Source: Shewanella aestuarii (GTDB lineage Bacteria > Pseudomonadota > Gammaproteobacteria > Enterobacterales > Shewanellaceae). Taken from it: a DNA stretch of 64,000 nt. A model generated the notes under the pieces. The model had not been told where the DNA came from. It worked only from the letters and a program-made list of their open reading frames with translations, and did not search any database. Where the stretch lies: positions 62,001 to 126,000 of the forward strand of contig NZ_BMOT01000008.1 of NCBI RefSeq assembly GCF_014647215.1. Direction: 5' to 3'. Both the position numbers and the translations under genes were made by a program. This document shows positions 1 to 8,824 of this stretch, in pieces; position 1 is the first letter of the stretch, and each line of letters starts with the position of its first letter.

Positions 1-798
1 AGTATTGCCTTCGCTATTGGCTATCGCGTAAATTGATTTGTTGTCTTCGGTAAATGAAATAGGATAAAAATCAGTTAGATCGCCTTTAATTCTGCTGGCA
101 TCAATCCATTCGTTATTATCATAATAAAATAATTGGTCATTATTTTTGCTATCACGAGCAAAGCTAAAACGCACTTCTTCATTGTTATCTACTAAAAAAC
201 CAGCGTTAGCGACAGGGGAGGTGGTGATGCGCTTGCGTTTGCCTGAATAGACGTTTACTTTGTAAACAAGGGTATATACATAGTTGAGACTATTCCAAGG
301 ATAAGCCATCACATAAATGTATTTATCATCATCTTTTAAGGTATCTAATACAAATGCACTTGCCTGAATAGACTCGTTATCAGACATGTTAGCACTGCCT
401 GAACTTCCCCGGCCATTGTAGCCAAACAAGTATTTTGATTTACTGCCATCGTAGTTAACAGCTAAAAGCTCACCGTAATAAACAGATGATTCTTGACGAG
501 GTTTCTTATAGAGTTTTTGCAAGACAATCCGTTCATCATTGACCCAGTAATAACTGCCCACTTCTTCTTCGCCATCAAATTTTACAGCGTAGGTAGGTTG
601 CATTTTTTCGAGGTTTAAAATCAGTAATGTGCGCTTTTCATTCTCGATAAGAATGACACCTAGATGCTTACCATCGGGTGAAATTTTTACTTCTGAAAAC
701 TCTGAATAAGCACTGAAGTCTTTAATTGATGGCGAGGCAAAAGTATGGGGGGTGAATAAAATAAACAAACAGCAAGTGAGGTATAAAATGCGCAGCAT
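1..798 (-). CDS. S9-family peptidase (prolyl oligopeptidase-like), N-terminal part, cut by window edge
   Basis: The reading frame is open from an ATG at 798 to the window edge (266 codons) without a stop, so the C-terminal part lies outside. The N-terminus is a signal peptide with a hydrophobic core ending near TFASPS. What follows looks like the beta-propeller of S9 serine peptidases: SPDGKHLGVIL, then YYWVNDERIVLQ and blade-like repeats with SGKRKRITTSP. The catalytic Ser-Asp-His domain is in the missing part, so peptidase activity is inferred from the propeller only. The family includes dipeptidyl- and acylaminoacyl-peptidases, which are abundant in Shewanella and usually periplasmic. Downstream neighbours are unknown because of the edge. 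Confidence 0.7.
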   Translation of the reverse strand, partial: MLRILYLTCCLFILFTPHTFASPSIKDFSAYSEFSEVKISPDGKHLGVILIENEKRTLLILNLEKMQPTYAVKFDGEEEVGSYYWVNDERIVLQKLYKKPRQESSVYYGELLAVNYDGSKSKYLFGYNGRGSSGSANMSDNESIQASAFVLDTLKDDDKYIYVMAYPWNSLNYVYTLVYKVNVYSGKRKRITTSPVANAGFLVDNNEEVRFSFARDSKNNDQLFYYDNNEWIDASRIKGDLTDFYPISFTEDNKSIYAIANSEGNT

Positions 799-954
799 AA
801 ATACAGTCCGTGTAATAAATGTTAAAAATGTAACGGCATTGTATTTTATCTGAATTTATGGGGCAAGAGTTGTGGATTAATTATTCAATTAGATTAAGCG
901 GATATAGGGAGGAAACTAGAGCTACATACACATTGCATATAGCCCTAATGCTGG

Positions 955-1548
955 CTAGCTTCTCAACAATTGCTGCTGAATAAAGGTCCATTGCTCATCA
1001 AAGTGTTGCGTTGGTTTTTGTTTAAACTCACTGCGGACAAATTGCGAAATTCTACCTTCTGCAAAGGCCAGTAATAAGTTAGCTAAAATGGCTTCATCTA
1101 GGTTAAATCCATGGCCTTCACGTAAGGTTTTTTCGCGTAAAATTTGTTTAATTTGGGTTTCAATTTTAGCAAACAATACACTGATGCGACTGCGTAAACG
1201 TTCATTTTCACCCAATAATGCATCACCATTAAGCACTCTTGAAATGCCCGGGTTGCGTTCAGAAAATACTAACAAAAGATGCAACACTAACTGGCAGCGT
1301 TTCATGGTGTCTTTTTCTTCATCCATGATGATATTCAAGCGAGATAAAAGTGCATCTTCAATAAACTCAATCAATCCTTCAAACATTCTGGCTTTGCTTG
1401 GAAAATGACGATACAGCGCAGCTTCCGATACCCCTACTTCGGCGGCTAACTTCGCCGTGGTAATACGTTGGCCTGGGCTTGTTTCTAACATTTGGGCTAA
1501 ACATTGTAGAATGTGTTCGCGACGATTGATTTTTGGGCTTTCCGCCAT
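955..1548 (-). CDS. slmA: Nucleoid occlusion factor SlmA
   Basis: A 197-residue TetR-fold protein. The N-terminal helix-turn-helix (residues about 10-55, with [20 protein letters not shown]) is followed by an all-helical dimer domain, and length and sequence match the family. SlmA binds specific chromosomal sites and blocks FtsZ ring assembly over the nucleoid. The ATG at 1548 has AGGA eight bases upstream. It lies downstream of dut and coaBC on the same strand (36-base gap to dut), the arrangement conserved in many gammaproteobacteria. Confidence 0.95.
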   Translation of the reverse strand: MAESPKINRREHILQCLAQMLETSPGQRITTAKLAAEVGVSEAALYRHFPSKARMFEGLIEFIEDALLSRLNIIMDEEKDTMKRCQLVLHLLLVFSERNPGISRVLNGDALLGENERLRSRISVLFAKIETQIKQILREKTLREGHGFNLDEAILANLLLAFAEGRISQFVRSEFKQKPTQHFDEQWTFIQQQLLRS

Positions 1549-1584
1549 TCTTATTTTCCTTGACTCAGTGACTACTTATGAAGA

Positions 1585-2043
1585 TTACTTGGTGCCTGAG
1601 TGACCAAATCCGCCTTCACCACGATCTGAGCTATTAAATTCATCTACTAATGTAAAATGTGCTTGTACGACAGGGACAAAGACAAGTTGCGCTAAACGAT
1701 CACCAATCTCTAAGGTAAAAGGTTTAGTGCTTCTATTCCAGCAAGATACCATTAAGGGGCCTTGATAATCCGAATCGATGAGGCCAACCAAATTACCTAA
1801 TACTATGCCGTGTTTATGACCTAAACCTGAGCGCGGTAAAATAACGGCGGCAAGGCTAGGGTCGGCAACATGCACAGCGATACCCGTAGGGATTAATACT
1901 GTCTCACCGGGGGCGATAACCATAGTGGTATCTACCATAGCGCGTAAGTCCATTCCTGCACTGCCAGGGGTTGCATAGGCTGGAAGTGGGAATTCACTAC
2001 CGATACGCGAGTCGAGTATTTTTAGTTCAATAGGTGTTTTCAT
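1585..2043 (-). CDS. dut: Deoxyuridine 5'-triphosphate nucleotidohydrolase (dUTPase)
   Basis: Hydrolyses dUTP to dUMP and pyrophosphate, keeping uracil out of DNA and feeding dTMP synthesis. The 152-residue protein shows all five motifs of trimeric dUTPases: AGMDLRA near residue 30, [11 protein letters not shown] near 72, [10 protein letters not shown] near 88, GDRLAQLVF near 116, and the C-terminal [10 protein letters not shown] that closes over the active site. Its ATG overlaps the coaBC stop by four bases (ATGA), so the two are probably translationally coupled. Confidence 0.97.
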   Translation of the reverse strand: MKTPIELKILDSRIGSEFPLPAYATPGSAGMDLRAMVDTTMVIAPGETVLIPTGIAVHVADPSLAAVILPRSGLGHKHGIVLGNLVGLIDSDYQGPLMVSCWNRSTKPFTLEIGDRLAQLVFVPVVQAHFTLVDEFNSSDRGEGGFGHSGTK

Positions 2044-3233
2044 TTTGTGGGTAACTGCTGATTAATTAAAGTAAGTAGTTGGCGCGCTAATGACAGTTTA
2101 TCTGTTGTAGGCAAAGTCTGTTGGCCTTTTGGCCAAAATACTTGCAACGCATTATTATCGGCATTAAAACCTAAGCCTTGAACAGATACATCGTTCGCCG
2201 CAATCATATCAAGTTTCTTGCGTGTTAGTTTGCCTTTCGCGTATTGCTCGACATTATTCGTTTCAGCCGCAAACCCAACCGTGAAGGGTTTATCGGCCAA
2301 TGCCGCAACCGTTGCTAAAATATCAGGATTACGTATCAACGAAAGCTGCATTTCTTCCGCTGACTTTTTCATTTTTTCTGTGGCGACATCGGCAAAACGA
2401 TAATCAGCGACAGCAGCACAACCAATAAAGATATCTTGCGGGTTGATGTGTTCCATTACGGCTGAGAGCATCTGTTGTGCAGAATCAACATTAATGCGTG
2501 ACACATTTGCTGGCGTAGCCAAACTCACCGGCCCAGAAATTAAGGTCACTTCCGCGCCCATTTCTGCAGCTGCTTGTGCTAGCGCAAAGCCCATTTTTCC
2601 TGAGCTATGATTCGAAATGTATCTGACAGGGTCAATGGCTTCGCGTGTAGGGCCTGCAGTTAACATTAGCTTTTTGCCTGCAAGTAATTTGGGAGCAAAA
2701 AATTGACTTAATTGCTCGGCTATAACCAAAGGCTCTAACATTCTGCCTGGGCCTACTTCGCCGCAAGCTTGGCTGCCAATGGCCGGGCCCCATAAACTGA
2801 ACCCTTTTCTGTTTAAGTTAGCCAAATTTTCTTGGGTAGCGATATTTTGATACATCTGCTGATTCATCGCTGGACACACAATCACAGGCGCGCTTGTGGC
2901 CAAACAGGTGGTTGTCAGTAAATCATCTGCCATGCCTGCATTAATGCGAGCAATTAAATTGGCCGTCGCTGGGGCAAGTAACATCACATCAGCCCAGCGG
3001 GCTAGCTCAATATGTCCCATAGCTGCTTCTGCCGCGGGATCCAGTAAATCTGCCGCCACAGGATGACCTGACAGTGCCTGAATCGTCAGTGGGGTAATGA
3101 ACTCCATCGCGCTTTGAGTCATGATCACGCGCACATCTGCACCGCGTTCTTTTAAGCGACGAATTAAATCGGCACTTTTATATGCGGCTATGCCACCACC
3201 AATACCTAATAATACTTTCTTATCTGTCAGCAT
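2040..3233 (-). CDS. coaBC: Bifunctional phosphopantothenoylcysteine decarboxylase / phosphopantothenate-cysteine ligase
   Basis: Catalyses two consecutive steps of coenzyme A synthesis: ligation of cysteine to 4'-phosphopantothenate, then decarboxylation to 4'-phosphopantetheine. The N-terminal FMN-binding CoaC half has the catalytic-histidine motif [10 protein letters not shown] and PAMNQQM, and its active-site cysteine in [10 protein letters not shown]. The CoaB half has the NHSSGKMG signature, the ADYR motif and a late [10 protein letters not shown] segment. The frame extends to a TTG at 3251, but the ATG at 3233 ([10 protein letters not shown]) matches the usual N-terminus of the family, giving 397 residues. 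First gene of coaBC-dut-slmA, divergent from radC. Confidence 0.95.
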   Translation of the reverse strand: MLTDKKVLLGIGGGIAAYKSADLIRRLKERGADVRVIMTQSAMEFITPLTIQALSGHPVAADLLDPAAEAAMGHIELARWADVMLLAPATANLIARINAGMADDLLTTTCLATSAPVIVCPAMNQQMYQNIATQENLANLNRKGFSLWGPAIGSQACGEVGPGRMLEPLVIAEQLSQFFAPKLLAGKKLMLTAGPTREAIDPVRYISNHSSGKMGFALAQAAAEMGAEVTLISGPVSLATPANVSRINVDSAQQMLSAVMEHINPQDIFIGCAAVADYRFADVATEKMKKSAEEMQLSLIRNPDILATVAALADKPFTVGFAAETNNVEQYAKGKLTRKKLDMIAANDVSVQGLGFNADNNALQVFWPKGQQTLPTTDKLSLARQLLTLINQQLPTK

Positions 3234-3384
3234 GGGTAAAATTCGCTTCAAATTCTAATGCGGCTAACGATACCACAAAGCAATAGAAAGTGGGTGAAGA
3301 TCCATTATCAAAATATTCGACCATACTGTTTTGTGACTGCCATTAATTTAAATGGAAAAGGGCAAATAAAAACAAGGAAGGTTT

Positions 3385-4062
3385 ATGGCGATTAAAGATT
3401 GGCCTCAAGGTGAAGGGCCGCGAGAAAAACTGTTACTTAACGGTGCAGGACAATTATCCGATGCAGAATTACTTGCAGTGATATTAAGAAATGGTCTGGC
3501 TGGCAAAAATGCATTGGATTTATCACGGCAGCTCATTATGCAGTTTGGCGGTTTACGAAAATTACTTTCAGCCTCGAAGCAGCAAGTTTGTAAAATTAAC
3601 GGTGTAGGACCGGTAAAATTTGCGCAATTACAGGCTGCAGCCGAAATTTCTAAGCGAATTGCGCGAGAAAATCTACAAAGAGGTCAAATTTTGACAAATC
3701 CTGATTTAACTCGGGACTATTTAATGAGACAATTAGCAGACCGATCCTATGAAGTGTTCGCCTTACTATTGTTGGACAACCAACATAGAGTCATTCAATT
3801 TGTAGAATTATTCCGTGGCACAATAAATGCGGCTTCGGTTTATCCACGTGAAGTGGTAAGCCTTGTGCTTGAAAAAGGTGCTGCGGCAGTAATAGTCTGT
3901 CACAACCATCCCTCTGGCATTGCAGAGCCCAGTCAAGCTGATCGGCGAATAACTGAGCGAATAAAAAATGCATTAGAAACTATCGATGTTTCTTTGCTAG
4001 ATCATATGGTTGTGGGTGATAAAGAGATAGTGTCCTTCGCCGAGCGAGGATGGTTAATATAA
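3385..4062 (+). CDS. radC: RadC-family JAB/MPN domain protein
   Basis: A 225-residue RadC protein with an N-terminal helix-hairpin-helix-like region (KINGVGPVKFAQLQAA) and a C-terminal JAMM metalloprotease-like domain bearing HNHPSG followed by SQAD and a late D, the zinc-binding pattern. Despite the name, the family is not established as a DNA-repair enzyme and its reaction is unknown. The ATG follows AAGGAAGG. Its place between coaBC and rpmB is the common gammaproteobacterial order. Confidence 0.93.
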   Translation: MAIKDWPQGEGPREKLLLNGAGQLSDAELLAVILRNGLAGKNALDLSRQLIMQFGGLRKLLSASKQQVCKINGVGPVKFAQLQAAAEISKRIARENLQRGQILTNPDLTRDYLMRQLADRSYEVFALLLLDNQHRVIQFVELFRGTINAASVYPREVVSLVLEKGAAAVIVCHNHPSGIAEPSQADRRITERIKNALETIDVSLLDHMVVGDKEIVSFAERGWLI

Positions 4063-4069
4063 ACAATAC

Positions 4070-4098
4070 TTGATCTTGTGTAGCCAATCGTGTATAAA
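4070..4098 (+). promoter_or_regulatory. Predicted sigma-70 promoter of rpmB-rpmG
   Basis: TTGATC (4070-4075) and TATAAA (4093-4098) are separated by exactly 17 bases, just after the radC stop. Transcription would start near 4105 and give a leader of about 80 nt. Assigned by pattern only. Confidence 0.6.
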
Positions 4099-4110
4099 AT
4101 GCGCCCTCTT

Positions 4111-4141
4111 TGTGCCTCGGGCGACGGCCATACGAGGCACA
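4111..4141 (+). promoter_or_regulatory. Stem-loop in the rpmB mRNA leader
   Basis: TGTGCCTCG (4111-4119) and CGAGGCACA (4133-4141) form a perfect nine-pair stem with a 13-base, GC-rich loop. It lies in the predicted 5' leader, 42 bases upstream of the rpmB start codon, and has no U-tract, so it is not a terminator. Ribosomal protein leaders often carry such structures for autogenous control, but that role is an inference here. Confidence 0.45.
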
Positions 4142-4183
4142 TTAATGCTCGAGCGTTAAAAATTTGTTTTGGAGAAGATTGAC

Positions 4184-4420
4184 ATGTCAAGAGTATGCCA
4201 AGTAACTGGCAAAAAGCCTATGGTTGGTAACAACCGTTCGCATGCTAAAAACGCGACTCGTCGTCGTTTTTTACCTAACCTACAAAACCACCGTTTTTGG
4301 TTAGAAGAAGAAAAGCGTTTCGTACAATTACGTGTATCTACTAAAGGTATCCGTATTATCGACAAGAAAGGTATTGAAGTTGTTATTGCTGAACTTCGTG
4401 CCCGTGGCGAGAAGGTATAA
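4184..4420 (+). CDS. rpmB: 50S ribosomal protein L28
   Basis: The 78-residue protein begins [12 protein letters not shown] and ends ELRARGEKV, closely following bacterial L28 over its full length. The ATG at 4184 has GGAGAAG six bases upstream; an in-frame ATG 15 bases earlier would put the Shine-Dalgarno inside the gene and is rejected. Six bases separate it from rpmG, with which it forms the usual two-gene ribosomal operon. Confidence 0.98.
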   Translation: MSRVCQVTGKKPMVGNNRSHAKNATRRRFLPNLQNHRFWLEEEKRFVQLRVSTKGIRIIDKKGIEVVIAELRARGEKV

Positions 4421-4426
4421 TAGAAA

Positions 4427-4600
4427 ATGGCTAAATCTAAAGGTAATCGTGAGAAGATCAAATTAGTATCTACTGCTAAAACTGGTCACTTCTACACTAC
4501 TGAAAAGAACAAGCGTAACATGCCTGAGAAAATGGAAATCAAGAAATTTGATCCAGTTATTCGTCAGCACGTTATCTACAAAGAAGCTAAAATCAAGTAA
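4427..4600 (+). CDS. rpmG: 50S ribosomal protein L33
   Basis: A 57-residue basic protein translated from 4427 ([20 protein letters not shown] to EAKIK), matching L33. It has no CxxC pairs, so it is the zinc-independent form. It follows rpmB by six bases and is closed by a strong terminator 20 bases after its stop. Confidence 0.97.
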   Translation: MAKSKGNREKIKLVSTAKTGHFYTTEKNKRNMPEKMEIKKFDPVIRQHVIYKEAKIK

Positions 4601-4620
4601 TTGATTTTTGACTCTTAAAA

Positions 4621-4645
4621 AAGCCCCTTAATAGGGGCTTTTTTT
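4621..4645 (+). terminator. Rho-independent terminator of rpmB-rpmG
   Basis: AAGCCCCT (4621-4628), loop TAAT, AGGGGCTT (4633-4640), then a run of T to 4645. An A-run upstream means it could also act on the opposite strand. Confidence 0.93.
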
Positions 4646-4766
4646 ATGCTTGAAGAAAAGTAAGCTATACTTGGTTACTAGTCATGATAACTTTCTGGCT
4701 GTCATGAAGTTTTTACAGTGTTTGGAAGTTTTTTATTTCATCTGTGATGAAAATAAATGCTTTAAT

Positions 4767-4784
4767 AGTGAATTAAAATGCAAT
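4767..4784 (+). promoter_or_regulatory. Candidate ARG box (ArgR operator) upstream of argA
   Basis: AGTGAATTAAAATGCAAT fits the 18-base ARG box pattern (TGAAT, four A/T, ATTCA) with one mismatch in the second half. It lies about 80 bases before the argA start. ArgR repression of argA is known in enterobacteria; its use here is inferred. Confidence 0.4.
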
Positions 4785-4865
4785 AGCATTGCGTAAAATA
4801 TGGTGGTTAAGTGAACTTAATCATCGAAATTGAATTATTAAATGTTAAGAGAGGTGATTTTGTCC

Positions 4866-6185
4866 GTGAGAACTACAGAACTGGTTGATGGATTTCGTCA
4901 TTCTGCACCTTATGTTAATGCCCATCGCGGTAAAACATTTGTTGTAATGTTAGGCGGTGAGGCACTCGCGAATAATCATTTTCGCGGCATTTTAAATGAT
5001 GTAGCTTTGTTGCATTCTCTTGGAATTAAAATCGTTCTTGTTTATGGCGCCAGGCCACAGATTGATGCGGGCTTGAAGGCGGCAGGGATAGAGCCTGCTT
5101 ACCATAATGGTATCCGTATCACTGATGAAGACACATTAAAAGTCATTAAGCAGGTTGCTGGTGCAACTCAATTTGATATTACTGCGCGTTTATCAATGAG
5201 CCTTGGCAATACTCCAATGCAAAATGCGCAGATTAACTTAGTGTGCGGTAACTTTGTAATAGCACAGCCTTTAGGTGTTGATGATGGTGTTGATTTTTGC
5301 TTAAGCGGAAAGGTACGCCGTATTGATAGTCAAGGTTTAAGACGTCAGCTAGATAATAACTGTATTGTGTTAATGGGGCCAATTGGGGCATCTGTTACCG
5401 GTGAAAGCTTTAACCTCACCGCTGAGGAGGTCGCGACTCAGGTAGCGGTTAAATTAAAAGCAGATAAAATTATCGGCTTTAGTGAGACTAATGGCCTATC
5501 TGATGAAAACGGTAATGCGATTGCGGAACTGATGCCTAATCAAGCGATAGAGCATTTAGCGATAATGGAGCAGAATGGCTCAGCATGTACTGGCACAACG
5601 GCGTTTGTTAAAGCCAGTATTGATGCTTGTCGCAATGGTGTACCTCGTTGTCATTTAGTGAGTTATTTAGATGATGGTGCATTGCTGCAAGAATTATTCT
5701 CCCGAGAAGGGATAGGTACCCAAATTGTTACCGAAAGTGCTGAGCGATTACGCCGTGCGACTATCAGTGATATCGGTGGAGTACTAAATCTTATTCGTCC
5801 ATTAGAAGAGCAAGGTATTCTGGTAAGACGTTCTCGTGAGCAATTAGAAATGGAAATCGAACAGTTTATGCTGATCGAACGTGACAACTTAGTTATTGGT
5901 TGCGCTGCGTTATACCCGTTTGAAGAAGATAACGCTGGTGAGTTTGCTTGTTTAGTGGTTCATCCAGATTATCGTGATGCCGACCGAGGCAGTGTGTTAT
6001 TAAACAACATTATTGGTCAAGCAAGGGTGCGCGGCTACTCACGCTTATTTGCACTAACAACACGCAGCATTCACTGGTTTTTAGAGCACGGCTTTAATAT
6101 TGTAGAAGTGGAAGCGTTACCGAATAAGAAAAAGCAATTATATAATTATCAGCGTCGTTCAAAAATTTTAGCGCTTGATTTATAA
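4866..6185 (+). CDS. argA: Amino-acid N-acetyltransferase (N-acetylglutamate synthase)
   Basis: Makes N-acetylglutamate from glutamate and acetyl-CoA, the first step of arginine synthesis. An N-terminal amino acid kinase-like domain (about residues 20-280, VVMLGGEAL and [10 protein letters not shown]) is followed by a GNAT domain (about 290-439, with [19 protein letters not shown]). The frame opens at an ATG at 4842, but the best Shine-Dalgarno, GAGGTGA at 4851-4857, sits eight bases before a GTG at 4866; that start gives 439 residues, close to the usual length. A TTG at 4860 is the other option. Confidence 0.94.
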   Translation: MRTTELVDGFRHSAPYVNAHRGKTFVVMLGGEALANNHFRGILNDVALLHSLGIKIVLVYGARPQIDAGLKAAGIEPAYHNGIRITDEDTLKVIKQVAGATQFDITARLSMSLGNTPMQNAQINLVCGNFVIAQPLGVDDGVDFCLSGKVRRIDSQGLRRQLDNNCIVLMGPIGASVTGESFNLTAEEVATQVAVKLKADKIIGFSETNGLSDENGNAIAELMPNQAIEHLAIMEQNGSACTGTTAFVKASIDACRNGVPRCHLVSYLDDGALLQELFSREGIGTQIVTESAERLRRATISDIGGVLNLIRPLEEQGILVRRSREQLEMEIEQFMLIERDNLVIGCAALYPFEEDNAGEFACLVVHPDYRDADRGSVLLNNIIGQARVRGYSRLFALTTRSIHWFLEHGFNIVEVEALPNKKKQLYNYQRRSKILALDL

Positions 6186-6202
6186 TCTATTTTCAATATA
6201 AG

Positions 6203-6227
6203 AATGCCGGCTTGTCCGGCATTTTTT
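6203..6227 (+). terminator. Rho-independent terminator after argA
   Basis: AATGCCGG (6203-6210), loop CTTGT, CCGGCATT (6216-6223), then T residues to 6227; 18 bases after the argA stop. Confidence 0.92.
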
Positions 6228-6419
6228 ATATCTGCAATTCCCTCACTACAACGAGTGATTAAGGTTTTCTGCATGTATTATCGCGCAAGATGATGTGATG
6301 ATTTTTGTGTAAAACTCATGTGTTGGGGTCATCGAGTATTGTCCTTTTAAAACCTAATGGTTGGCTTATATTGTGCGGTTTGATAGCCTCTTAACCCCAC
6401 AATCAACGGAATGTTCAGT

Positions 6420-6956
6420 ATGCATACCATTACCTTAAGCGCCATCGATACCTCAGCACTTTATAGTTTAATCGGCTTACTCGTTGGTTTGGTGGTCATA
6501 GCGGGCATTATATTGATGAAACCTATGCCAAACACGGCCAAGTATGCCGCTATGGGCATATTGCTGGCGGTATTCAGTATATTTAGCGTGGCATTATATC
6601 AATCTTACACAAGCCAATTGATATGGGATGATAAAACCGTTTCTTTAAACATCCCGTTATATGCTCAAACCCTAGACGCCGCAGATATTGATTGGCAAGG
6701 GGCATATATTGCAGATTTAACGACTCAAACTGAACTCAAGCCAGCATGGCGCACCAATGGATTAGGGTTACCGGGTTACAGTTTAGGGTGGTTTACATTA
6801 CAGGATAAGCGCAAAGCGTTATTGTCTATTGTTGGGGCTACACAGGGCTCGCAGTGGGTAATTATCATACCCACATACAAAAATTACTTGATGATGATAA
6901 GTGTGGAGCAACCAGAACGCGCATTGGCTTTACTTCACTCAAAAATCACTCACTAA
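6420..6956 (+). CDS. Small membrane protein with a PH-like C-terminal domain, unknown function
   Basis: I do not recognise a named family with certainty. The 178-residue protein has two membrane helices (about residues 15-35 and 45-65) followed by a beta-rich soluble part of about 110 residues (LIWDDKTVSLNIPLYAQTL onward, with GLGLPGYSLGWFTL) resembling bacterial PH-like domains. I chose the ATG at 6420 because ACGGA lies nine bases upstream; the ATG at 6411 abuts that site. It stands alone between the argA terminator and the convergent rarD. Confidence 0.65.
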   Translation: MHTITLSAIDTSALYSLIGLLVGLVVIAGIILMKPMPNTAKYAAMGILLAVFSIFSVALYQSYTSQLIWDDKTVSLNIPLYAQTLDAADIDWQGAYIADLTTQTELKPAWRTNGLGLPGYSLGWFTLQDKRKALLSIVGATQGSQWVIIIPTYKNYLMMISVEQPERALALLHSKITH

Positions 6957-7170
6957 CCTCACTTGGGAGTATAAATCCAGATCAAACGGCCCACTGCACC
7001 GCTAACAGCGTTGAATTTACTTGCCATCGGGTCGTTATCCCAGCTATTGGCTCGTAAATTCTGCCGTGTTATCTGTGAAAAACTCAAGTTTGGCTGAAAC
7101 TCATTAGGTATTCGCTATTTAGGTCTGGTTTATTCATCTATCAACCCGAATTGAGGTTAGCTAAACTCGG

Positions 7171-8073
7171 TTATTCGTTGGCGACTTGGCGGCGTTTTTG
7201 ACGCTGAGTAAGCATATCGCCGACGAAGACGAGCAGTGCCAGCCAGATAAATCCGAAGGTGATGCCTTTTTCCATATCAAAGGGTTCATTAAACAGCTTT
7301 ACCGCTAAAATAAACATAATACTTGGGCCTATGTATTGGAAGAAGCCCAAAATTGAAAAGGGGATACGTACCGCTGCGCCAGCAAAACATAATAAAGGGA
7401 TGGTTGTTACAATGCCGGCTGCGATGAGTGTTAAATTCAAATTGAGACTATTTAACAACATACTGGTAGCAGATGAGTCTAACGTCAGCAGTAAATATCC
7501 TAACGCGACAGGTAAAAGTAATGCGGTTTCAACCAGTAATCCGGTTTTAGCATCCACATTGACCTTTTTACGCAGTAAGCCATAAAAGCCAAAACTGGCT
7601 GCTAGGGCTAATGATACCAGTGGGATTGAGCCGAATGAGATAAGCTGCAACAAGACGCCCATAAACGCCAACGTAACGGCTACCCATTGCATTTTTCGTA
7701 ATCTTTCACCCAGAAATAACATCCCCAAAAGCACATTAAACAAGGGATTAATAAAGTATCCTAAACTTGCATCTAGCATGTGATCGTTATTTATAGCCCA
7801 AATAAAGATCAGCCAATTAGCGGCGATTAATATCGATGTAACGATTAACACACCAATCTGTTTGGGGTGTTTTAATACCAACCGTAAGCGCCCAAATCCG
7901 CCAATAAATTGCATTAATACAATCATAAACACAAATGACCAAATAACACGATGCATTAAAATTTCGAGCGGCGAAACTTGAGTGAGCAATTTGAAATAAA
8001 GTGGTGCAATACCCCAAATAACATAGGCGCACACAGCAAGGAGAACGCCTTTACGGTATTCTAAATCAGGCAT
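7171..8073 (-). CDS. rarD: RarD-type transporter of the EamA/DMT superfamily
   Basis: A 300-residue inner-membrane protein with about ten hydrophobic helices and the typical RarD start (RKGVLLAVCAYVIWGIAPLY). Conserved stretches include LEILMHRVIWSF, LGYFINPLFNVLLG and FFQYIGPSIMFILA. Members export or import small metabolites; the RarD substrate is not firmly established. It lies immediately downstream of yigI, the order seen in E. coli (rarD, yigI, then recQ nearby). Confidence 0.9.
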   Translation of the reverse strand: MPDLEYRKGVLLAVCAYVIWGIAPLYFKLLTQVSPLEILMHRVIWSFVFMIVLMQFIGGFGRLRLVLKHPKQIGVLIVTSILIAANWLIFIWAINNDHMLDASLGYFINPLFNVLLGMLFLGERLRKMQWVAVTLAFMGVLLQLISFGSIPLVSLALAASFGFYGLLRKKVNVDAKTGLLVETALLLPVALGYLLLTLDSSATSMLLNSLNLNLTLIAAGIVTTIPLLCFAGAAVRIPFSILGFFQYIGPSIMFILAVKLFNEPFDMEKGITFGFIWLALLVFVGDMLTQRQKRRQVANE

Positions 8074-8189
8074 AAAGGATCACAGGAGTTGTCAGGCAAA
8101 TGGACTGAGGATTGTAGGCCTCATCGATGAGCGACTCAAGTAAACTTAATTAACTTGTTTCATTCGCTGTGTAAAGAAATGTGCTGATA

Positions 8190-8654
8190 TTACCCAACCA
8201 TGTAAGTGCCAGTGCCAAACGCGATATGAGTGCCTTCTTCATTATGTAATTCCATCCGGCAAACCGAGACGCGATTACCTGAACGAATAACGCTTCCCGT
8301 GCCAGTAAAGGTTTTACCTCTACCAGGGCGAAGATAATCAATACGCATATCGATAGTACCTAAGGTTGTGAGTCGCTGTTGTAGCTCCTCGATATTCCAA
8401 TCTTTTCTGCTGGCGACCAATCCAGCAAACACCGTCAGGCCACCTACGACATCCAATATGGTTGCGGCGACACCGCCGTGAAGAATATTTTGATGTATAT
8501 TACCAATCAGCTCTGGCTTCATATTGACGACGACTTCTACGCCCTCAATGTCATAGCGTGTTATCGATAATCCTAATAGATTATGGAAAGGCACATGTTT
8601 ATCAAAAACCTCTGCAACTTGGGCTAAAACTTGAGCTTGAATAGGTGAAGTCAT
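8190..8654 (-). CDS. yigI: YigI-type hotdog acyl-CoA thioesterase
   Basis: A 154-residue single-domain hotdog protein of the PaaI-like thioesterase group, with NILHGGVAATILDVVGGLTV carrying the usual catalytic region and DYLRPGRGKTF in a core strand. E. coli YigI has been reported as a medium/long-chain acyl-CoA thioesterase, and its position beside rarD and recQ is conserved here. I start at 8654 (MTSPIQAQ), which has AAGGAAG upstream; an ATG five codons earlier lacks a good site. Divergent from recQ. The pldA gene that sits between yigI and recQ in E. coli is absent. Confidence 0.87.
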   Translation of the reverse strand: MTSPIQAQVLAQVAEVFDKHVPFHNLLGLSITRYDIEGVEVVVNMKPELIGNIHQNILHGGVAATILDVVGGLTVFAGLVASRKDWNIEELQQRLTTLGTIDMRIDYLRPGRGKTFTGTGSVIRSGNRVSVCRMELHNEEGTHIAFGTGTYMVG

Positions 8655-8824
8655 GTTCTTCCTTGGCATATCTCACAAACATAGAGTATTTAATCTAGCG
8701 CTAATTTACAGATGATTCAATCACTAATACTGAATGCGGTTTATGCCAAGACATATGGCTTGTGGTGCTTTAGAATAGACGGCGATTTTTCCCGTTATCA
8801 CCATGGATATATAGTTTTACGCTA

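Noticed and set aside
4715-4740. LexA-like CTGT...ACAG before argA
   Set aside because: The spacing between halves is 12 bases, not the 8 of a LexA box.
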